Shown here piece after piece: positions 1 through 13,600 of a stretch of 64,000 bases of DNA (positions are counted from its first letter, which is position 1; every line of letters starts with the position of its first letter). Where the stretch lies: positions 2,486,001-2,550,000 of the forward strand of contig CM050668.1 in assembly GCA_027574665.1 (NCBI GenBank), read 5' to 3'. Source of the stretch: Rhynochetos jubatus (taxonomy: Eukaryota > Chordata > Aves > Eurypygiformes > Rhynochetidae). The notes beneath the pieces are model-generated. The model had not been told where the DNA came from. It saw only the letters and a program-made list of their open reading frames with translations, and searched no databases. Both the position numbers and the translations under genes were made by a program.

Positions 1-2059
1 TCGGCCTCCCAACAGCCGGGCAGCGCTCGAAGGTGCTTTTGCTTTGCAGACTGGAACGGCAGAGCTGTGGAACAAGGCGATACCTCTGACCGAGGCCAGC
101 GCGCAGCTGCAGGTTGATAGGCCATTCACGGGCAAACTGAAGACAGACCCAAAATGACTCAAAACCCCAATGCTTTAAAAATAACAGCTACTAGAAATGC
201 TGATTTCCAACCTTTCCTGCACTCAGGCAGCCACACGAGACGCATTCAGGCTGCAACTGCTCCCTTGCACAAGAGACTTGGCGTTCTCGTGCCTACTCCA
301 GCGGAAGAAACCCAACAAGCAGGGAGGGATCCACGTCCGACAGCTGGTGCGGGCTCCCACCATCCGGCGGTTCGCACTTCACAGGCGCCCAGCAGCCCCC
401 AGCCCACCCTCCGTCGGGATTTGCCCGTAAAGGCCAGCATCAACATCTTCGCTTCGTACCCACAAGAGCACCCAAGCACCGAGGGTTACGGCAAGTTCCC
501 AGGCGCACGAGGAGCAAGGGGCACGTGCAGCGTATCGAAAGTCAGGGACTGCAAAGTGCCACGAAGAACCACAAACCGCTCCCTTGTGCCATTTGCTTTC
601 TGCAGGAAAAGCTCCCAGACTGCCCCATCCTGGTGAAACGTGGAGGCCTGGGAGGAAGAGTTCCCTGGATCTGGACACCACAAGACACAAGAACAAGCAC
701 GCCAAGTCTCACGACAGACCAGCTCTACAGGCCAGAGGACACCAGGTCACATACCCACCTAGTCCTGCATGCAGGGAACAGCCCCGCCTGCTCCTCCTCC
801 TGAGGCCTCGGGCACAGCCGGGATCCAGCCCCCTTCCAGGAGCTTTCACATAGCTGGAGGGAGCCCCACGGCTCTTCAGCCCCCAGCTTTTTAGGGAGGG
901 TTGCACATCAATCTGCATAAATGGTCAGTCGAGATACCAACAAAACCAGAACCAAAGCGACCTCCCGCACCTCCCCGCTGTGCCAGCGCTGAGACGGCGC
1001 ACACCAGGCCACGGAGCCCACGGCAACAGCCAGAACCACCTCTTCTTTGCGCCTCAAGACACTTCAGCCTTGAACTGGTGGTGGGCTCGCACGCTGCTGA
1101 GTACAACCTCCTCTTCCCCGGGGAAGGGAAGGACATTCTTCCCCCTGGCTGCACGCAGGGCTGGGTTTGGCTTTGTTGTAAAATCTCTTTACAGTCAACC
1201 GTTAACAGCTTGAGGTGCTGCTGCACAGACGTTGCCCCACTGCGAACGACCCAGCTGTAACACGACGTCATCTCCCCGGGAAGCGCGCTGTCTAGATTCT
1301 CACTGAATTAAGGAGAAGAGGAAAACGGAAGCCATCAGAACTCACAGCCCGCAGTTTCGCTGAGCACAGGGTTCAGTTCAGCCACTGGAGAACAGTCAAG
1401 GTGACAGGGCAACCGCGTTCACAGCGACCAAAGCACTGAACGAGAGGCCAGCCACGCTGACGGCACCCAGAGCTACGATCGGGGATTTGTGGACACCCAG
1501 CCACCCTGCTCAAGGTTCCTTACCCTTAGTGCGGCTCCCTCCCATAATAAAAGCAGTGGTGGACCAGAGGTTACGCAACCAGCCTTCACTCTGGTTCTGA
1601 AGCGAGACGGACGAGGCAGACACACTTGCAGACTGATGCTGTGGCCTATGGTCACACACCAACATCAGCACCAGCCACCCTCACACCCCGGGGCCGCGCT
1701 GCAGCGAAGGGGCGTGAGCTGACAGCAAGGGGAGCCAACTCGCTCCGAGGGGCTGCACGATTCTCCTCCCTCTCGGGAGCCAGCCCGGGCGCACGCCAGG
1801 GCTGGACTCGCCAGAACAAAGGCAACGTTGGCAAAACAGCTCCGAGGGAGCGCCCGCAGACCCGCTGCAAGCCAGCTTCGGCAGCCCAGCAGCTGCTTTC
1901 GGACCAGCTCAGCTTCTGGCCTTGCTCTAACTCACCATCAAAGAGTAGAACAGCCCACTACCCGCTCGTATATACGCTACGCTAGGGTGGGGCGAGGGGG
2001 CGCGAGAGGGCAGGCGTTTGTCCAAAGCCAAGCTTCAAGCGAATTCAACGCAGACACTT
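1..2059. other. Intergenic DNA left of APPBP2; no gene recognised
   Basis: About 2 kb of CpG-rich unique sequence. The open frames present (up to about 160 codons) show no familiar domain or splice-consistent homology and overlap on both strands, as expected in GC-rich DNA. I see no tRNA and no interspersed repeat that I recognise. A minus-strand donor-like site, ATG|GTGAGT, lies at 1936/1935. Confidence 0.6.
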
Positions 2060-2078
2060 CCAATGCAGGAACACTCTA

Positions 2079-2084
2079 TTTATT
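2079..2084 (-). terminator. Candidate distal poly(A) signal of APPBP2
   Basis: The plus strand reads TTTATT, so the minus strand carries AATAAA. Sequence just past it on the minus strand is GT-rich (GTGTCTGCGTTG). This marks the change from AT-rich UTR-like sequence to CpG-rich DNA. Confidence 0.5.
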
Positions 2085-2681
2085 AGGTGGATATTTCATT
2101 TCAGCAATACAGTTACAGAATATCACAATGCTGGTTACAAACAGTATGGTTCGATGGTTACAAATCATGGCGGCACTGCAGTCTGAGAGGAGTAGGATAC
2201 GCAACGTCAGCCTTGACACGACAAGAAGGGTTGGTCTCCAAACCTAGTCATGATCGAGATACTCAGATAAATGAACGTGGCACTACAGGTAGAGATTCTG
2301 GTGCGGAGGTGGTTGTGTGTAAGTAGTTCGATTGATACAGTTACACAGTTCAAGCAACATCTTTTTTAAAATGCTATTAAATTAAAATCCCCCTGTAGTT
2401 CAATAAAGTATAAAAATAGTACTGAACCTGGTAATATTCAATAAAATGTAGAGTTCATTCACATCATTAAGTAGTAAAGAAATTGTAAAGTTGTAGTTAC
2501 CATGGCAACATCGCTTCCCATAAAGGAATATACATCAAAGAAAAAAACAAACTGCTACACGTATGGTACCTGCGACAATTATTTAGCGATCCAACACTGA
2601 ACTTGTGCACCACAAACCAAGTCTCTAAATATCTCTATATATTTATATAGTATATATCTTTTTCATCTTAAAATTTACTTT

Positions 2682-2695
2682 AAAAAAAAAAAAAA
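2682..2695 (+). repeat. A14 homopolymer
   Basis: Fourteen A in the presumed APPBP2 3' UTR (T14 in the transcript). Confidence 0.8.
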
Positions 2696-2759
2696 TGTGC
2701 ACTTCAACAAACCCACTAAGGCCACTCATGCTATAGATACCTAGGATTGCAAGGAAAGT

Positions 2760-5600
2760 GTTCAACAAGACCCTAGAGCACGCACCTTTATCACCGAAGG
2801 GAAACCTGTTTCACTGCCTGAAACATTCCTGAGATTCAGGGACAGAAGCATGACCGGTGCCGCCAGCTCCGAGGAGGTTAGTTTGTTCCTGGGGAGACTT
2901 CTCCCCCGCTTCCCCCAGAAACGCTCGCGAGGCCAAGAAACACCACGGGTTTGCCGCTCGCATCTGGCCAGTAATTTTCTTACAAAACAAGGGAAAAAGG
3001 GCAACGAGGACCTTTGTCTAAAGAAAGGTTTCTGCGCAGGCAGCGGAGGGAAGAATCTCCCTGTAAGGACGGGCACCAGCCACACCTCCCCCCTCTACTG
3101 GCTGCTAGCCTGCGTGCTCACCTCCGACCCACAGAAACCACGCGGGGTTTTCCTCAACGGCTTCCATCGCGTTTGAGGCACGACGCGCTTTCCTTCTCAC
3201 ATTCTACCGATACGCAAGGCTAGAAAAAGGAAATGGGGTTAAACGCGCATCTTTTCGTACCGCGAGAAGCAGCGCAGCGGCACCCGCAGCCGATTCCAGA
3301 CTGCGGGGCGTTTACAGGAAACCTTCCGTTTTAAACTTACGGAAGCACATCGTTGTCCAAATAAGTTAGAATTCAACAGCAAAACCCCTTCAAAATCCTT
3401 CAACAAAAACTGTGTGCAAAAAGAAAGTCTTAAACACCCGGCATCGGCAGAGAGCAGCGCGAGGGAGGGCACCGAGGCAGGCCCGAGCCGGCTGTGGCTA
3501 ACCCCGTGCTATCCCAGTGACCAAGCAGCGACTGGTGGGTTTACTTCAAGTAGGCGAGGGATATATTTGTGTCAAACACCCCCCCGCAGCTTTCCCCTTC
3601 CCCAGCACTAAAACCTTTGTGGACATCTCCCCGGCCAGGGCAGCCCCAGCGCCAGCTCAGCGGGGAAATCCTGACACCACCTTCCTCCCTCTCCTTACAA
3701 ACTGCAGCGTCCGTAAACCAGGAGGGGTTACCGGTTCAGCCAACGTCACACTGAAAATACAACGTCGAGGGTTTAATTTAAACAACGGTTCCTTTGCCTT
3801 GAAGTAACCCGTCCTCACCACTTGCACCCAACGGCTCCGGCGTGACCCAATTACTTACCTTCAAGAAAAACCCAGGACAGGTTTCCACTCTCAGCGCTCC
3901 CCTTTAACGCCGGCATCAAGCGGCACCCGCTCCGCCAGCCGCAGGCGCGCCTCAGCCGAACGCCAGCCATCGGTGAGCTTCACCTCGTCCCACGGCTGGC
4001 CACTCGAGTCCGGGGGGCACGAGCTCCCCAGCGCACAAGGCTAACTACAGCCCCCGGCGCTTGGGCTCAGACGCTCCGGGGGTGGGAGAGGAGGGGAACT
4101 GCCCAACTCTGCCTCCAAGGGGAGAGAGGGAGGCGCAGGGCTCTGTTGGCAGTTCCGCAGCGGGCAGAACAGCGGGGATTACGCCGCGGCCCCCAGGCAA
4201 TACTACAGCTCCAGGCACGTGGGCACAGAGGGACAAGCCATCTACCCGCCTCCGCAGTCACCTACTGACTCCCGCTTCCTCGTCAATACAGAGCAAAAAA
4301 CTAAGAGCAGGGACGGTCGTTACTAACACACCGCAAGCAGACTCCAGAGGCCGTCACACACACCTTCGGAGAGCTCAGTTCAGGAGATGACCCAAACGAG
4401 CAAGGTCAGTACCGCGTTGCCACGTGGAGAGCGATTACTGCCCCTGCAGCGAGGACGGTGCGAGGCCAAGGCTCCTGCAGAGCTGGCAACCGCGCACGCG
4501 GCGGGCAGCTGCAAAGCTGCTCTGCGAACACGCGCCCCAGCAACCTCAGCAGTCGGCCGCAGCTACCCTTCCCCAGAATTTACGTGCCTCGGTGTGGCCG
4601 GAGCGGAGGAGACGCTACGCTGAGAAGGGTCAAGCTGGGACTGAATTCAGTCACGCAACAAGCACGCCAGCGGTCCCGCAAGGATCACCACAGCCACCCC
4701 TGGCCAAGTCACGTTTCCTGGACAAGGGCCATTAGCAGAGGGACCGTTAGGACCTTAATTCCTCCGGGAGAAGCCAACGCGCTGAAGTGTACGACATGCT
4801 GGTGAAGCGGCTTCAGGGAGGAGGACCCCCACGCAGCCAGATCCCAGAGCCAAGCTACCGGCGCGACAGCGGAACTCACGCTGGGCTACAGACAGAGGCG
4901 CGACGCCGCCCTGACCGGCCCCGTGGCGGCAGCTCTCCCGCCTGCCCGCACCTCAAGGCAAACCGTGAAACGCGCACGGAAACCAGAATGGAAAGAAGCG
5001 CAGTGGTTCGTGCCATCAGTCGGACCGCTCCTCACCCCCCATGCAGCACCTTGAGGCCTGCGCGAGTCCTTAGGCGCCGGCTGGAGCCCGAGCCCCGAGG
5101 CTGGAAACCCCCAGCAATGCAACCGCCTCCAGGCGATAACGAAGTAGAAACCCACATACCCAGTGTGACGCTTCTAAGGACTTCTGCAGCGCGGGTGTCA
5201 CACCAACTCCAGGGGAGGCGTAAGCACAGCCTCCCTGCCCGCGTCCCGACACCGGTACCACACCCCCGTTCAACACTAAATAGGCTTGACAGGCCCTAAG
5301 GAAAGGATTCCCAAGGCCTTGGCGACTCAGCGGTGCCCTGCTGTGTTCGGGCACAGAACTGTTTGGCCTTGCCGGCAGCTGAACTTGTTTGCAGTACCTA
5401 AAGCTGTCCAACAAAAAAATGGCTGTAAAGAAGTTACATCCACACATGATTTCACTGAACAGCCGCTGAGGATATTCTGCGGTCTAAGTCCCTAATACCG
5501 CAGGGTTTTCTCTATGCGGACATTTCACGCGTCAGAGATGAGACCCCAAGGATGTAATCGTTACATCTGCATTCGCTAATTACATAAGTGCCTTTTAAAC
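2760..5600. promoter_or_regulatory. CpG-rich block (possible orphan CpG island)
   Basis: CpG dinucleotides are frequent here, especially 3880-4560 and 4840-5240, in contrast to the AT-rich, CpG-poor introns from about 12.3 to 28.4 kb. No start exon of a known gene was recognised. It may be an unannotated promoter or part of an unusual 3' UTR. Confidence 0.35.
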
Positions 5601-6212
5601 TTGGTATTGTTCAGCCTTTCCCCCAACACCACGCTTGAAGGCACCGTTACAGGAACCATGTGCCTGGAAAATTTAGTTCGTGGAGCTTAATGGCTCCTGT
5701 AAGCTGTGTCTGAAATTCCCATCTCTTGTGTGCACTCCTTCCTGCAGACCATCAGCGCCTCTCCCTGTCCCACGCTCCACACACAAAAGCCAAACCCAGG
5801 CCCCAGAGAGAACGGCCCGCCCAAGGCCCGGAGCACCGAGCCTGCTGAGCCTCAGCCGGGACCGACCTTCCGCAGCCAAGTTAAACACCCGGAAAACAGG
5901 GGGGAAGGGAGAAAACCCAACCTGACAGAATCCGAACTACAGGAGCAGCTTGTGCCCCTGTAAGAACCGAGGTAACAGCAGCGAGTTGTTTCTGCGTCAC
6001 AGACGTTCAGACGAGTATTACCCCAACAATTAAACCCCAACCAAACACAAACCCCCACACAACCGCGCAGCCCCCAGCGGAAGAGAAATTAAGACAGGCT
6101 AGTGAGATAGGCATTACGGAAGGATCTTTACAGCTGACTCCTGCTTTTCAAATTAACGTAAAGGAATCCGTTTCTGGTTGTACTCTTGTTTAATGTAGAA
6201 ATGAAGCATCAC

Positions 6213-6226
6213 AAAAAAAAAAAAAA
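6213..6226 (+). repeat. A14 homopolymer
   Basis: Fourteen A (T14 in the APPBP2 sense direction), in an AT-rich part of the presumed 3' UTR. Confidence 0.8.
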
Positions 6227-7057
6227 GACCTGTTGTGCTTTTTGGCATTTTTCCACTGACCCCTGCAAACCGCACAGTAAGTTGTGTTCTCCAGAAACAT
6301 AAAATTGAACTGGACTGTAGTACAAAACTGTTAACCGGTATAAACAAGTTACGGCCTCACCATTCGAGTAAGCCCATTCACAACGGAAAAAACAAAATAA
6401 AAAAAGAGACGGCCGCAGCAAACAGTTAAGCATTTCTAGTTTTCGCCTGTGGCATCGACATTAATATTTGTACAAGCTTACTAGGTAAAGACATGCCATC
6501 GCAACCGCTAAAGAACGTTCACGTCCTAGTTTTGTATCTATTACATGAATATAATTTTGCACTGATCATACATCTAAATGAAATAATTCTACTGTAAAAG
6601 TGAATGCAGGGGCAGAAATATTAAATTAAAGCCACTGGTCCAAAAACTGTTTCTAGCAGGCTGGTCCACTTTCCATTTCCCTGGTCCTGCTCAGATTAGC
6701 ACTCTCAGCTGGTACCCAAGAAAACTAAGGTTGCTGGTCTAGCGGATCTTCTGTCCCTTACAGACGAACACTGGTCCAGTTCAGGGTGTTACAGACAACG
6801 TACGGCGGTTACTAACAACCTACAGGGGTTCACAAAGAGTGTGTTGCTCCCCACAGCGGTGCTTTGCCGCTTTTCTTCGTAAGGCAGCGGCCAAGGCTAG
6901 GGCACTCTCCCTTTCCTCCACAGCTACGCTCAACCGCTACGATGCGTACAGCGGAGACGTCTCGCTTAACTCCTTATCCTTCCTGTAGGTCAGGAGGGAG
7001 CCCCTGAGGAAACCTTCCATTCATAACAAGAATGCAACTCTTTTGAACTCAAACAGT

Positions 7058-7063
7058 TTTATT
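7058..7063 (-). terminator. Candidate proximal poly(A) signal of APPBP2
   Basis: AATAAA on the minus strand, about 290 nt after the stop codon, in an AT-rich setting. Use of this site would give a short-UTR isoform. Confidence 0.4.
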
Positions 7064-7352
7064 TAATGTTTTCTTGCAGACTTTCTGCAAAGGAGCTTCT
7101 TTTGGAAGAAGAGAGAAAAGAAGGGGTTTTCGGGAATACCAAGTTAAAAATGTGAGCCGAACTAAACATGCCGTACACATGCCGAGAGGAATTTAACACA
7201 CATTCATCCGTATGGGCACTCTTCAGCAGACTGGACCAGTGTTTCAATGCAAATTCCAGCCCCCAGAGAACTACATGGTATAGATTTCACAGTATGACTT
7301 TTCCCCCTGTAACCTGGGGGAAAAAACCTTAACTGGTTAATTGACCAAGTTC

Positions 7353-7606
7353 TTAGCTACTCTGTCCGTCAGCGTTCTGAGACATCAGAAAAGACTGGAC
7401 CACTTCTTCAGTGGATTGAGGGCTGGTGCTTACGTCCTCCAGAGCATCCGTAACGGAGAACTGCCGATCCCGCAACCGGTTCCAATTGGCCAAAATATTG
7501 TGGTATTCAAAAACTTTCTCGTAATTGCCAATGGAATTGTACAGTTTAATGAGACCTCTGTAATCATACTCAAGTCCACTGTATCCTTCACCAAAAAGCT
7601 TCTTTC
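7353..7606 (-). CDS. APPBP2: APPBP2 coding exon 13 (residues 503-586) with stop codon
   Basis: Encodes [20 protein letters not shown] through [20 protein letters not shown] and ends at TAA 7355-7353. Acceptor GGGTTCCTTTAG. The last residues (NADGQSS) differ from the human tail as I recall it, while the preceding 70 residues are almost identical. The exon continues into the 3' UTR. Confidence 0.97.
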
Positions 7607-10600
7607 CTAAAGGAACCCAAGAGAACACAAAATTAAAACGTATCCACCCGACGCCGCGTCTTACTTCCCACGGCACTTTCAGCAACACCACCGGCCTTTT
7701 TGCTACGGCAGATCATCACGGTTTTGTTACGGTAAAGCAAGGACACAAGCAACATGCAAGCTGCCCGATGACGCTGTCAGGGGCTCGAAACTTGCCCTCG
7801 GGGTGCTGCCGCCAGGTCACTAACTGTGCCAGAGCCTTATGGCACGGAACCTACCAGTCGTGTAAAGACGGCAGCCACTCAGTGTCCCCAGCTCACTCCG
7901 AATGCAACTGAAACAGTGGGGCTGTTCCTCAGTTTTCTGCCTTAAACCCATAAATCCCTCTGTAACGCACTGTACGTAACGGTAGGAAGACTGTCTCGAG
8001 ACGGAGCTACAGCGTGGCCCAAAGATGCGTTTGACTGGGAATTATAACTTCACTGCGGATGGGAACAGGCAATAGAAATCCCCAACGAGAGCACAGGCAG
8101 GCTGGGGGGACAGGAGTTTTCCGTGTGTTTCACAATGTAACCACACTCTGCGCTTGGGTCCCAGCCACAACTCCAAAATAGAGCCTCAAGACCAACATCC
8201 AACAATTCAACTTATTTTCCAGATGCTTTCAGGAGTGAAGTCTGGGGCAGCACTGGAAATACAATTCCAGAGTTCACTCCCCAGGAGAACGTTCAAGAAA
8301 AAGCACTGAATTTACATTGAAAACACACACAAAATGCACACCTTGCATTTCATCAGCCTCTTCAGCGAAACTGAAAGCAGAGCAGCTGTGCTGCTGCAGG
8401 AAACACTGTGGGGAAGCCTGTCACACATTCAGAGGCACCTACCAATTGCTATGGATCTCAAATAAAGCTTTTCGGCGTTTTCGTACTGATTCATGTCATA
8501 GTTGTAGAGAGAAGCTAGATGACCCACTGACAGGGCCACTTCATAATCTTCTTGACCCAGGAGCTGCTCCTTAATCTGAATTGCCTTGATGTGCATTTCT
8601 TCTGCTTCCTGCGCGGATCAGATTCATACAGGTCAGTCAGGCACCACCCACCACACCGGAAAAAGAGGTAAACAAGGAAGGTTTGAAGAAAGGTAACTAC
8701 GCAGTGCCTGAACAGTCTGTAATAGTGTACAAAAGGCAAAAAGAAAGCCGAAACCAAATCAAATCTCCCCAAAACCTAAGTTAGGCGGATCAGCAAGCAC
8801 TATCGCTTCTTGTGCCGTGGAAGCTGCCCCCACCCCGGCTGGGCAGGCGTCGCCCATCAAGGACTGGTTTTGCACAAGGCTTTGGAGAGATGAACTGTGA
8901 AGTACATTTCCAGCCATAAAACTACCGGATGAAGTAGGAATTGCGGACACTGAAAATCACCGTTTCTTGGGAGAGAGAGGGATGTCGTGCAGATTAAGTC
9001 AAGACCTTTCCATCACTACAACCTTACCTTAAACTTCCTCATGGACTGATACAGCCTCCCCAGGTTGCCATAGTGTTTAGCTGTTTGTACATTGAACTCC
9101 CCGAAGGCTTTTTTAGCTAACTGGAGCGAGGACAGGTGTAAGTCATGAGCTTCTTGAAGTAACCTCTGCTCAGTTTCCTTGTTGTGACAGTCTATTGCAA
9201 TCTCCTCCAGGATAAGTGCTGCGTGTGGGAGAGAAAAACACAGTACTACCGTGTTCCCAACACGGAGAGACGCTAACCGTGGGTAGCGCAACGCCATCTA
9301 CCCCAGACAGCTCTGGGGACACCTGATCAGGCTCTGTGTTTACTGCCAACCGTTTTCCAACGCGTACGACCAGGCATCAAGCACCCGACCCGTGTTTTTC
9401 TGTTCTGTGTTTTTACTTCACCCCCAAGTCTTCCAGCTAAGTTTTAAAGAAGGTTTTTCATTTTACAAGTGTGCAAACAGAACACAGAGGACAAGTATTC
9501 TAGTGACCTCCGTTTGAAAAAAACCCACTCGAGTTACGCTGCCTGTTAGGGAACAGGATGAGTGTATCTGACCGACGGATTTCAAAGCGTCTCAGTGATG
9601 CAATTAAGGGCCCTACCTTTAACTCTCTTTGAAGATGCCAAGAGAAGATGGTCTTCTGGGAGAATGTGAGTTATAATGCCAATAGCACGTTCAGCATGGA
9701 ACCTGAAAGAGTTTAAATAAAAAATTCAACATATTTAAGTCAGCAGCTGACTGATAAAGTATGAGAAACATTAATGCAATAAACAGATGCACTTAAATTC
9801 CAATTAGAAATGAAGAACATAAGAATGTTTTGTCTCCATTTACAGTGCTAAGTTTGCTGCCAGTACCTCTAACAACTGTACTCACAGTGCATTGTCAAAT
9901 TTTCCAGAGCTGTACTGGTGAACATACGAAGAGTACGCCAAGTCTTCATGAGCTGTAGCTACATGTATGTTTTTACCTCCAAATACTGACTGCCGGATAT
10001 CGAGCGCTGTCTGAAAGAGTTACAAAACGCCATTCCATCAGCTACACAGAAAAACCCCAAAACAAATCTCCCTCATTGTTAAAAGGGGGCAAAGGACAAT
10101 TTACGGGCTCTGAAATTCCATAGGCCCATCCTACGTACTCGAGGTAGTAGATGTACAACAGGCACTTCAGAGTCAGAGGAATAAGAGAACGCAAAACCCC
10201 ACAGTTGGGGTGCTTTTTAAATACAGAAGAAACACTGCAGTAATTAAACCAATTATGATCTACCTCCATGAATTAACTGCATGTGAGTTTCAGCAGAAAC
10301 ACGTGAGAGAGAAGGAGCATCAAGAGAAGCTGCAGACAGACACTGAGCGCCACTGCATACCTGGTAGATTGCAACAGACTGGCATATATTGTCTACGTTG
10401 AGCAAGTAAAAGCCATAGTCTAGCAGAGTATCGGAGTATTTGGGGTGCTTGGCTCCAAAATGCTCCCTGCAGAAACACACTCGCGTTACAAACGGAGGCA
10501 TTAGCGCCGTTCTAGAAAGGCTCTTTTGGAACGCTACTTACCGGGCAAGGTAAACCGCATGTTTTATCAGCTGTTCCGCCTTCTTGAATTCACGTTTTAC

Positions 10601-13600
10601 AACACAAGCCTGAACGGGTGGAAATGCAGCACGTGAAGAGGTGAACACTCACAACTGCTCCCCCCAGACCGCAGCCCAATTGCTAACTACCGTTTTTAAT
10701 TCATCACCACAGTTACTAAAGGACATTTCAGTCACTGGTGAAAAGGTTCACCGATAACATTACCCAACTTGTATTTTATTCTGCCCCAGTTAGCTATTTA
10801 GCCTAACTAAAGGGCCAGTAGGCTAGCACTGTACCTAGTCTAGATCAAACGGGCAGCAGACCACCTTTTCATGGAATGCCCTCCGGGCAGCTCTGTCATG
10901 ATGGCCAAGCGAACAGCTGTAACTCGGCTTCCGAAGACAGAAACACCCCAAACCCCCACAGGTCTGAGCCTGAGCTGGACTGCTTAAATAACCAGCCGTA
11001 AGGCTCATGAAACAGACCTGGTTACCCAAGCATTCTGGAGGTACCACCTATCCTCACCTGTTCCCGGGGGCAATTTAGTTACAAAAGCAACAAGGAAAGC
11101 TTTAAACTCACCTTCGAAGCTTGTCGTAAAACATCCACTACTACTTTCACAGGCAGGCCAACTGTGATCTCCTTCATGGCTTCTATACACCATTTGTAAG
11201 CCTGGTGAACAAAGAGCCGCCAGCGTAAGGAAGCTGGAACTTCGCTACGTTGCAATATTAAGAATATTACTCGGCTCTGAAAAAATACACTGCTCCTTTA
11301 CATTACAAAATTGTTAAAAAACTGTTTAATTGCTGATGTGTACTGAAATCAGCTGTGTCTTAAAAAACAGACTTCTAAAATACTTACTTACACCTTCAAT
11401 ATGAACCTTAAGAGCCTTTTTTGCTAGCCTAAGGCATCTATTAATTACAATGACTTTTACAGACAGAAAAGGGTATTTTATCATCTTCAAGCAATTCCCA
11501 CAACTCCTGTTGTGTAGGACAACTTCCTGGTCAGTGCACTTAGGAGCTGAAGGAAAACTGCACTTTATACAGCAGATAAGCTTAAGACACAGTTTTACAG
11601 ACTCACAGGGTGTTGGGGGTTGGGAGGGCCCTCTAGAGATCATCTAGTCCAACCCCCCTGCCAGAGCAGGATCCCCTAGAGCAGATCACACAGTTTTTAT
11701 ACAAAAAGGTGCAAAGAATTGTTACCTGTATGCTGCTACTCATTTTTACCTATTAAAATAAGCTTTTTATAGTATTTCATTTACGGGTGACCAACACATA
11801 CTACCAATCCACCACGCATCATTTCTTAATGTCAGACAAAATACCTTTTACGAGTGTGTAGACTCATGGTACACAGAAAAAAGTTAATAAATAAGTATTT
11901 CTCAGGTGCTGCCACAGAGGCACCAAGAAAGCTGAGGAACTCCAGCTAGAAAGACAGGGCGAGTGGTGAGCCAGTCACAGAACTGAGATCCAGCAGATCT
12001 CACAACCGGTTTTCTGAAGAAAAACAAACCCAACCCCCCCTCACCTCATCGTAGTGGCTCTTGGCAAAGAGCAGCGCACACAGCTCTCCGTAGAGCGCCG
12101 CTTTGTTCGCCTGCTGACCGTGTTTTGAAAGTTTGTCCATGTAAGACTGAGCAAGTTTGAACGTTTCTTCTCCCAAGTGGTATTTACAGTTACCGTTCCG
12201 AACGTGCAGCAACCTTTGGAAGACGTAAAGAGACATTGTGCACAGTGTCCAAGTAAACCATTTCAATACAGGGTCATATCACGGATCTTGGGTTCGGCAT
12301 TACGCTTACGACAAAACTGGGCTGCCCCCCCAGCAGCACCGATTGAACTCAGTACCACAGAGGAGCTATTTACAGCTGCTGTTTCCGTACGCCGCGCTTT
12401 GTCTCTTGCACGGCGAGAATTTCTACGGTTGGAGATGTCCGGTGATCTTACAGACTGATGCACTTTACATATCCCATGCTCGAATCACTGTGGGGTGGTG
12501 GCTTTGTGCCTTACTTTTCATAAAATCTGTTCTTCTCAACGCCAATAAAATTCCATTTCCCAACCGCTGTCATATACAGTATTAAATCCCCTCTACCTCC
12601 TTTCCAAAGTGGGGTAAACTGAAGCAGACACCGAGGAAGTACAGATATAGCTACTTCCGCACCTCTGCGCTTTCTCCTCCAACCTTGAGCAGCGCAGTGC
12701 CTCACAAACGGGCAGGTTTTGGCTTGGGAGCGTGGAGAAGGAGGTGTCTTCACAAGAGATTCAACCACATCCGTTTAACATGATATCCAGCGCCAACTCA
12801 GCACCACCAGAAAAGAGTACTTGGTTGACCCAGTTCACAAGAAGCCTAAAACACCTCCCCCCACCTTGCCCCATCTCCTAACCCGCTGCCTTCCCATCCA
12901 ACAGATTAACAGAAGCTTCACGAAGTGACAGCCCAGTGCAGACAACAGAACACAGCACTGCTGAAACACACTCTTGTTCCTCTCCAGAACTAACAATTTC
13001 AGCTTCTGTCTTCTATTTAAAACAGAAATACGACTTTTCTGTAAGTGTAAGCTGATGCTTATTTGAAGAGATACACAAGCAATGTGTGTGTTGGCGTTTT
13101 CCAAGCCTGAAGGGTGGAATTGTGTTCCTACCCACTGCAGGCTGGGAAGGGACAGCTGTTTCCCCTCTCAGCAAATGCCTGCCATGTAGCACACATGAAA
13201 TTTTGGTAAATGAACCTCCATTGTTCCTCCTGGAAAACTGTTATCAGACAATGAGTAATAGAGATGGAAAACCACCAGGCAAGCCTTTCCAGACCAGGAG
13301 GCCAACATGAGGCAGGAATAGAAACAGAGTGAAGCAGAAGGTGGGCTGTGTATAAAGGAGGTTCTGGGGAGACCTTATAGCACCTTCCAGTGCCTGGGGG
13401 GCCCTTTTTACAAGGACCTGTAGTGACAGGACAAGGGGTAATGGGTTTAAATTGAAAGAGGGGAGATTTAGATTGGACATCAGGATGAAATTCTTCCCGC
13501 AGAGGGTGGGAAGGCACTGGGACAGGTTGCCCAGAGAAGGTGTGGATGCCCCACCCCTGGAAGTGTCCAAGGCCAGGCTGGATGAGGCTTGGAGCACCCT

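Larger units (their letters stand above)
2060..7352 (-). other. APPBP2: APPBP2 3' UTR (probable full extent) and following sequence
   Basis: No further coding exon is visible left of the stop codon. A minus-strand AATAAA at 7063-7058 could end a short UTR of about 310 nt. The next clear AATAAA is at 2084-2079, followed on that strand by a GT-rich stretch, which would give a UTR of about 5.3 kb. From memory the human UTR is also several kilobases long. The AT-rich stretches at 2080-2740 and 6100-6700 look UTR-like. The CpG-rich middle (about 2760-5600) does not, so a single continuous UTR is an inference. Confidence 0.5.

Noticed and set aside
154-636. 160-codon plus-strand frame at the left edge
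   Set aside because: Low-information composition, no recognisable motif, and overlapping frames on both strands.
4787-5299. 170-codon plus-strand frame in the CpG-rich block
   Set aside because: No domain, no similarity I recognise, basic/Pro-rich composition, and competing frames on the other strand.
7341-7610. 89-codon plus-strand frame over APPBP2 exon 13
   Set aside because: Exact antisense shadow of a conserved coding exon.
13128-13597. 129- and 117-codon minus-strand frames
   Set aside because: They lie in the antisense of a CR1 3' end. They are repeat-derived, not a gene.
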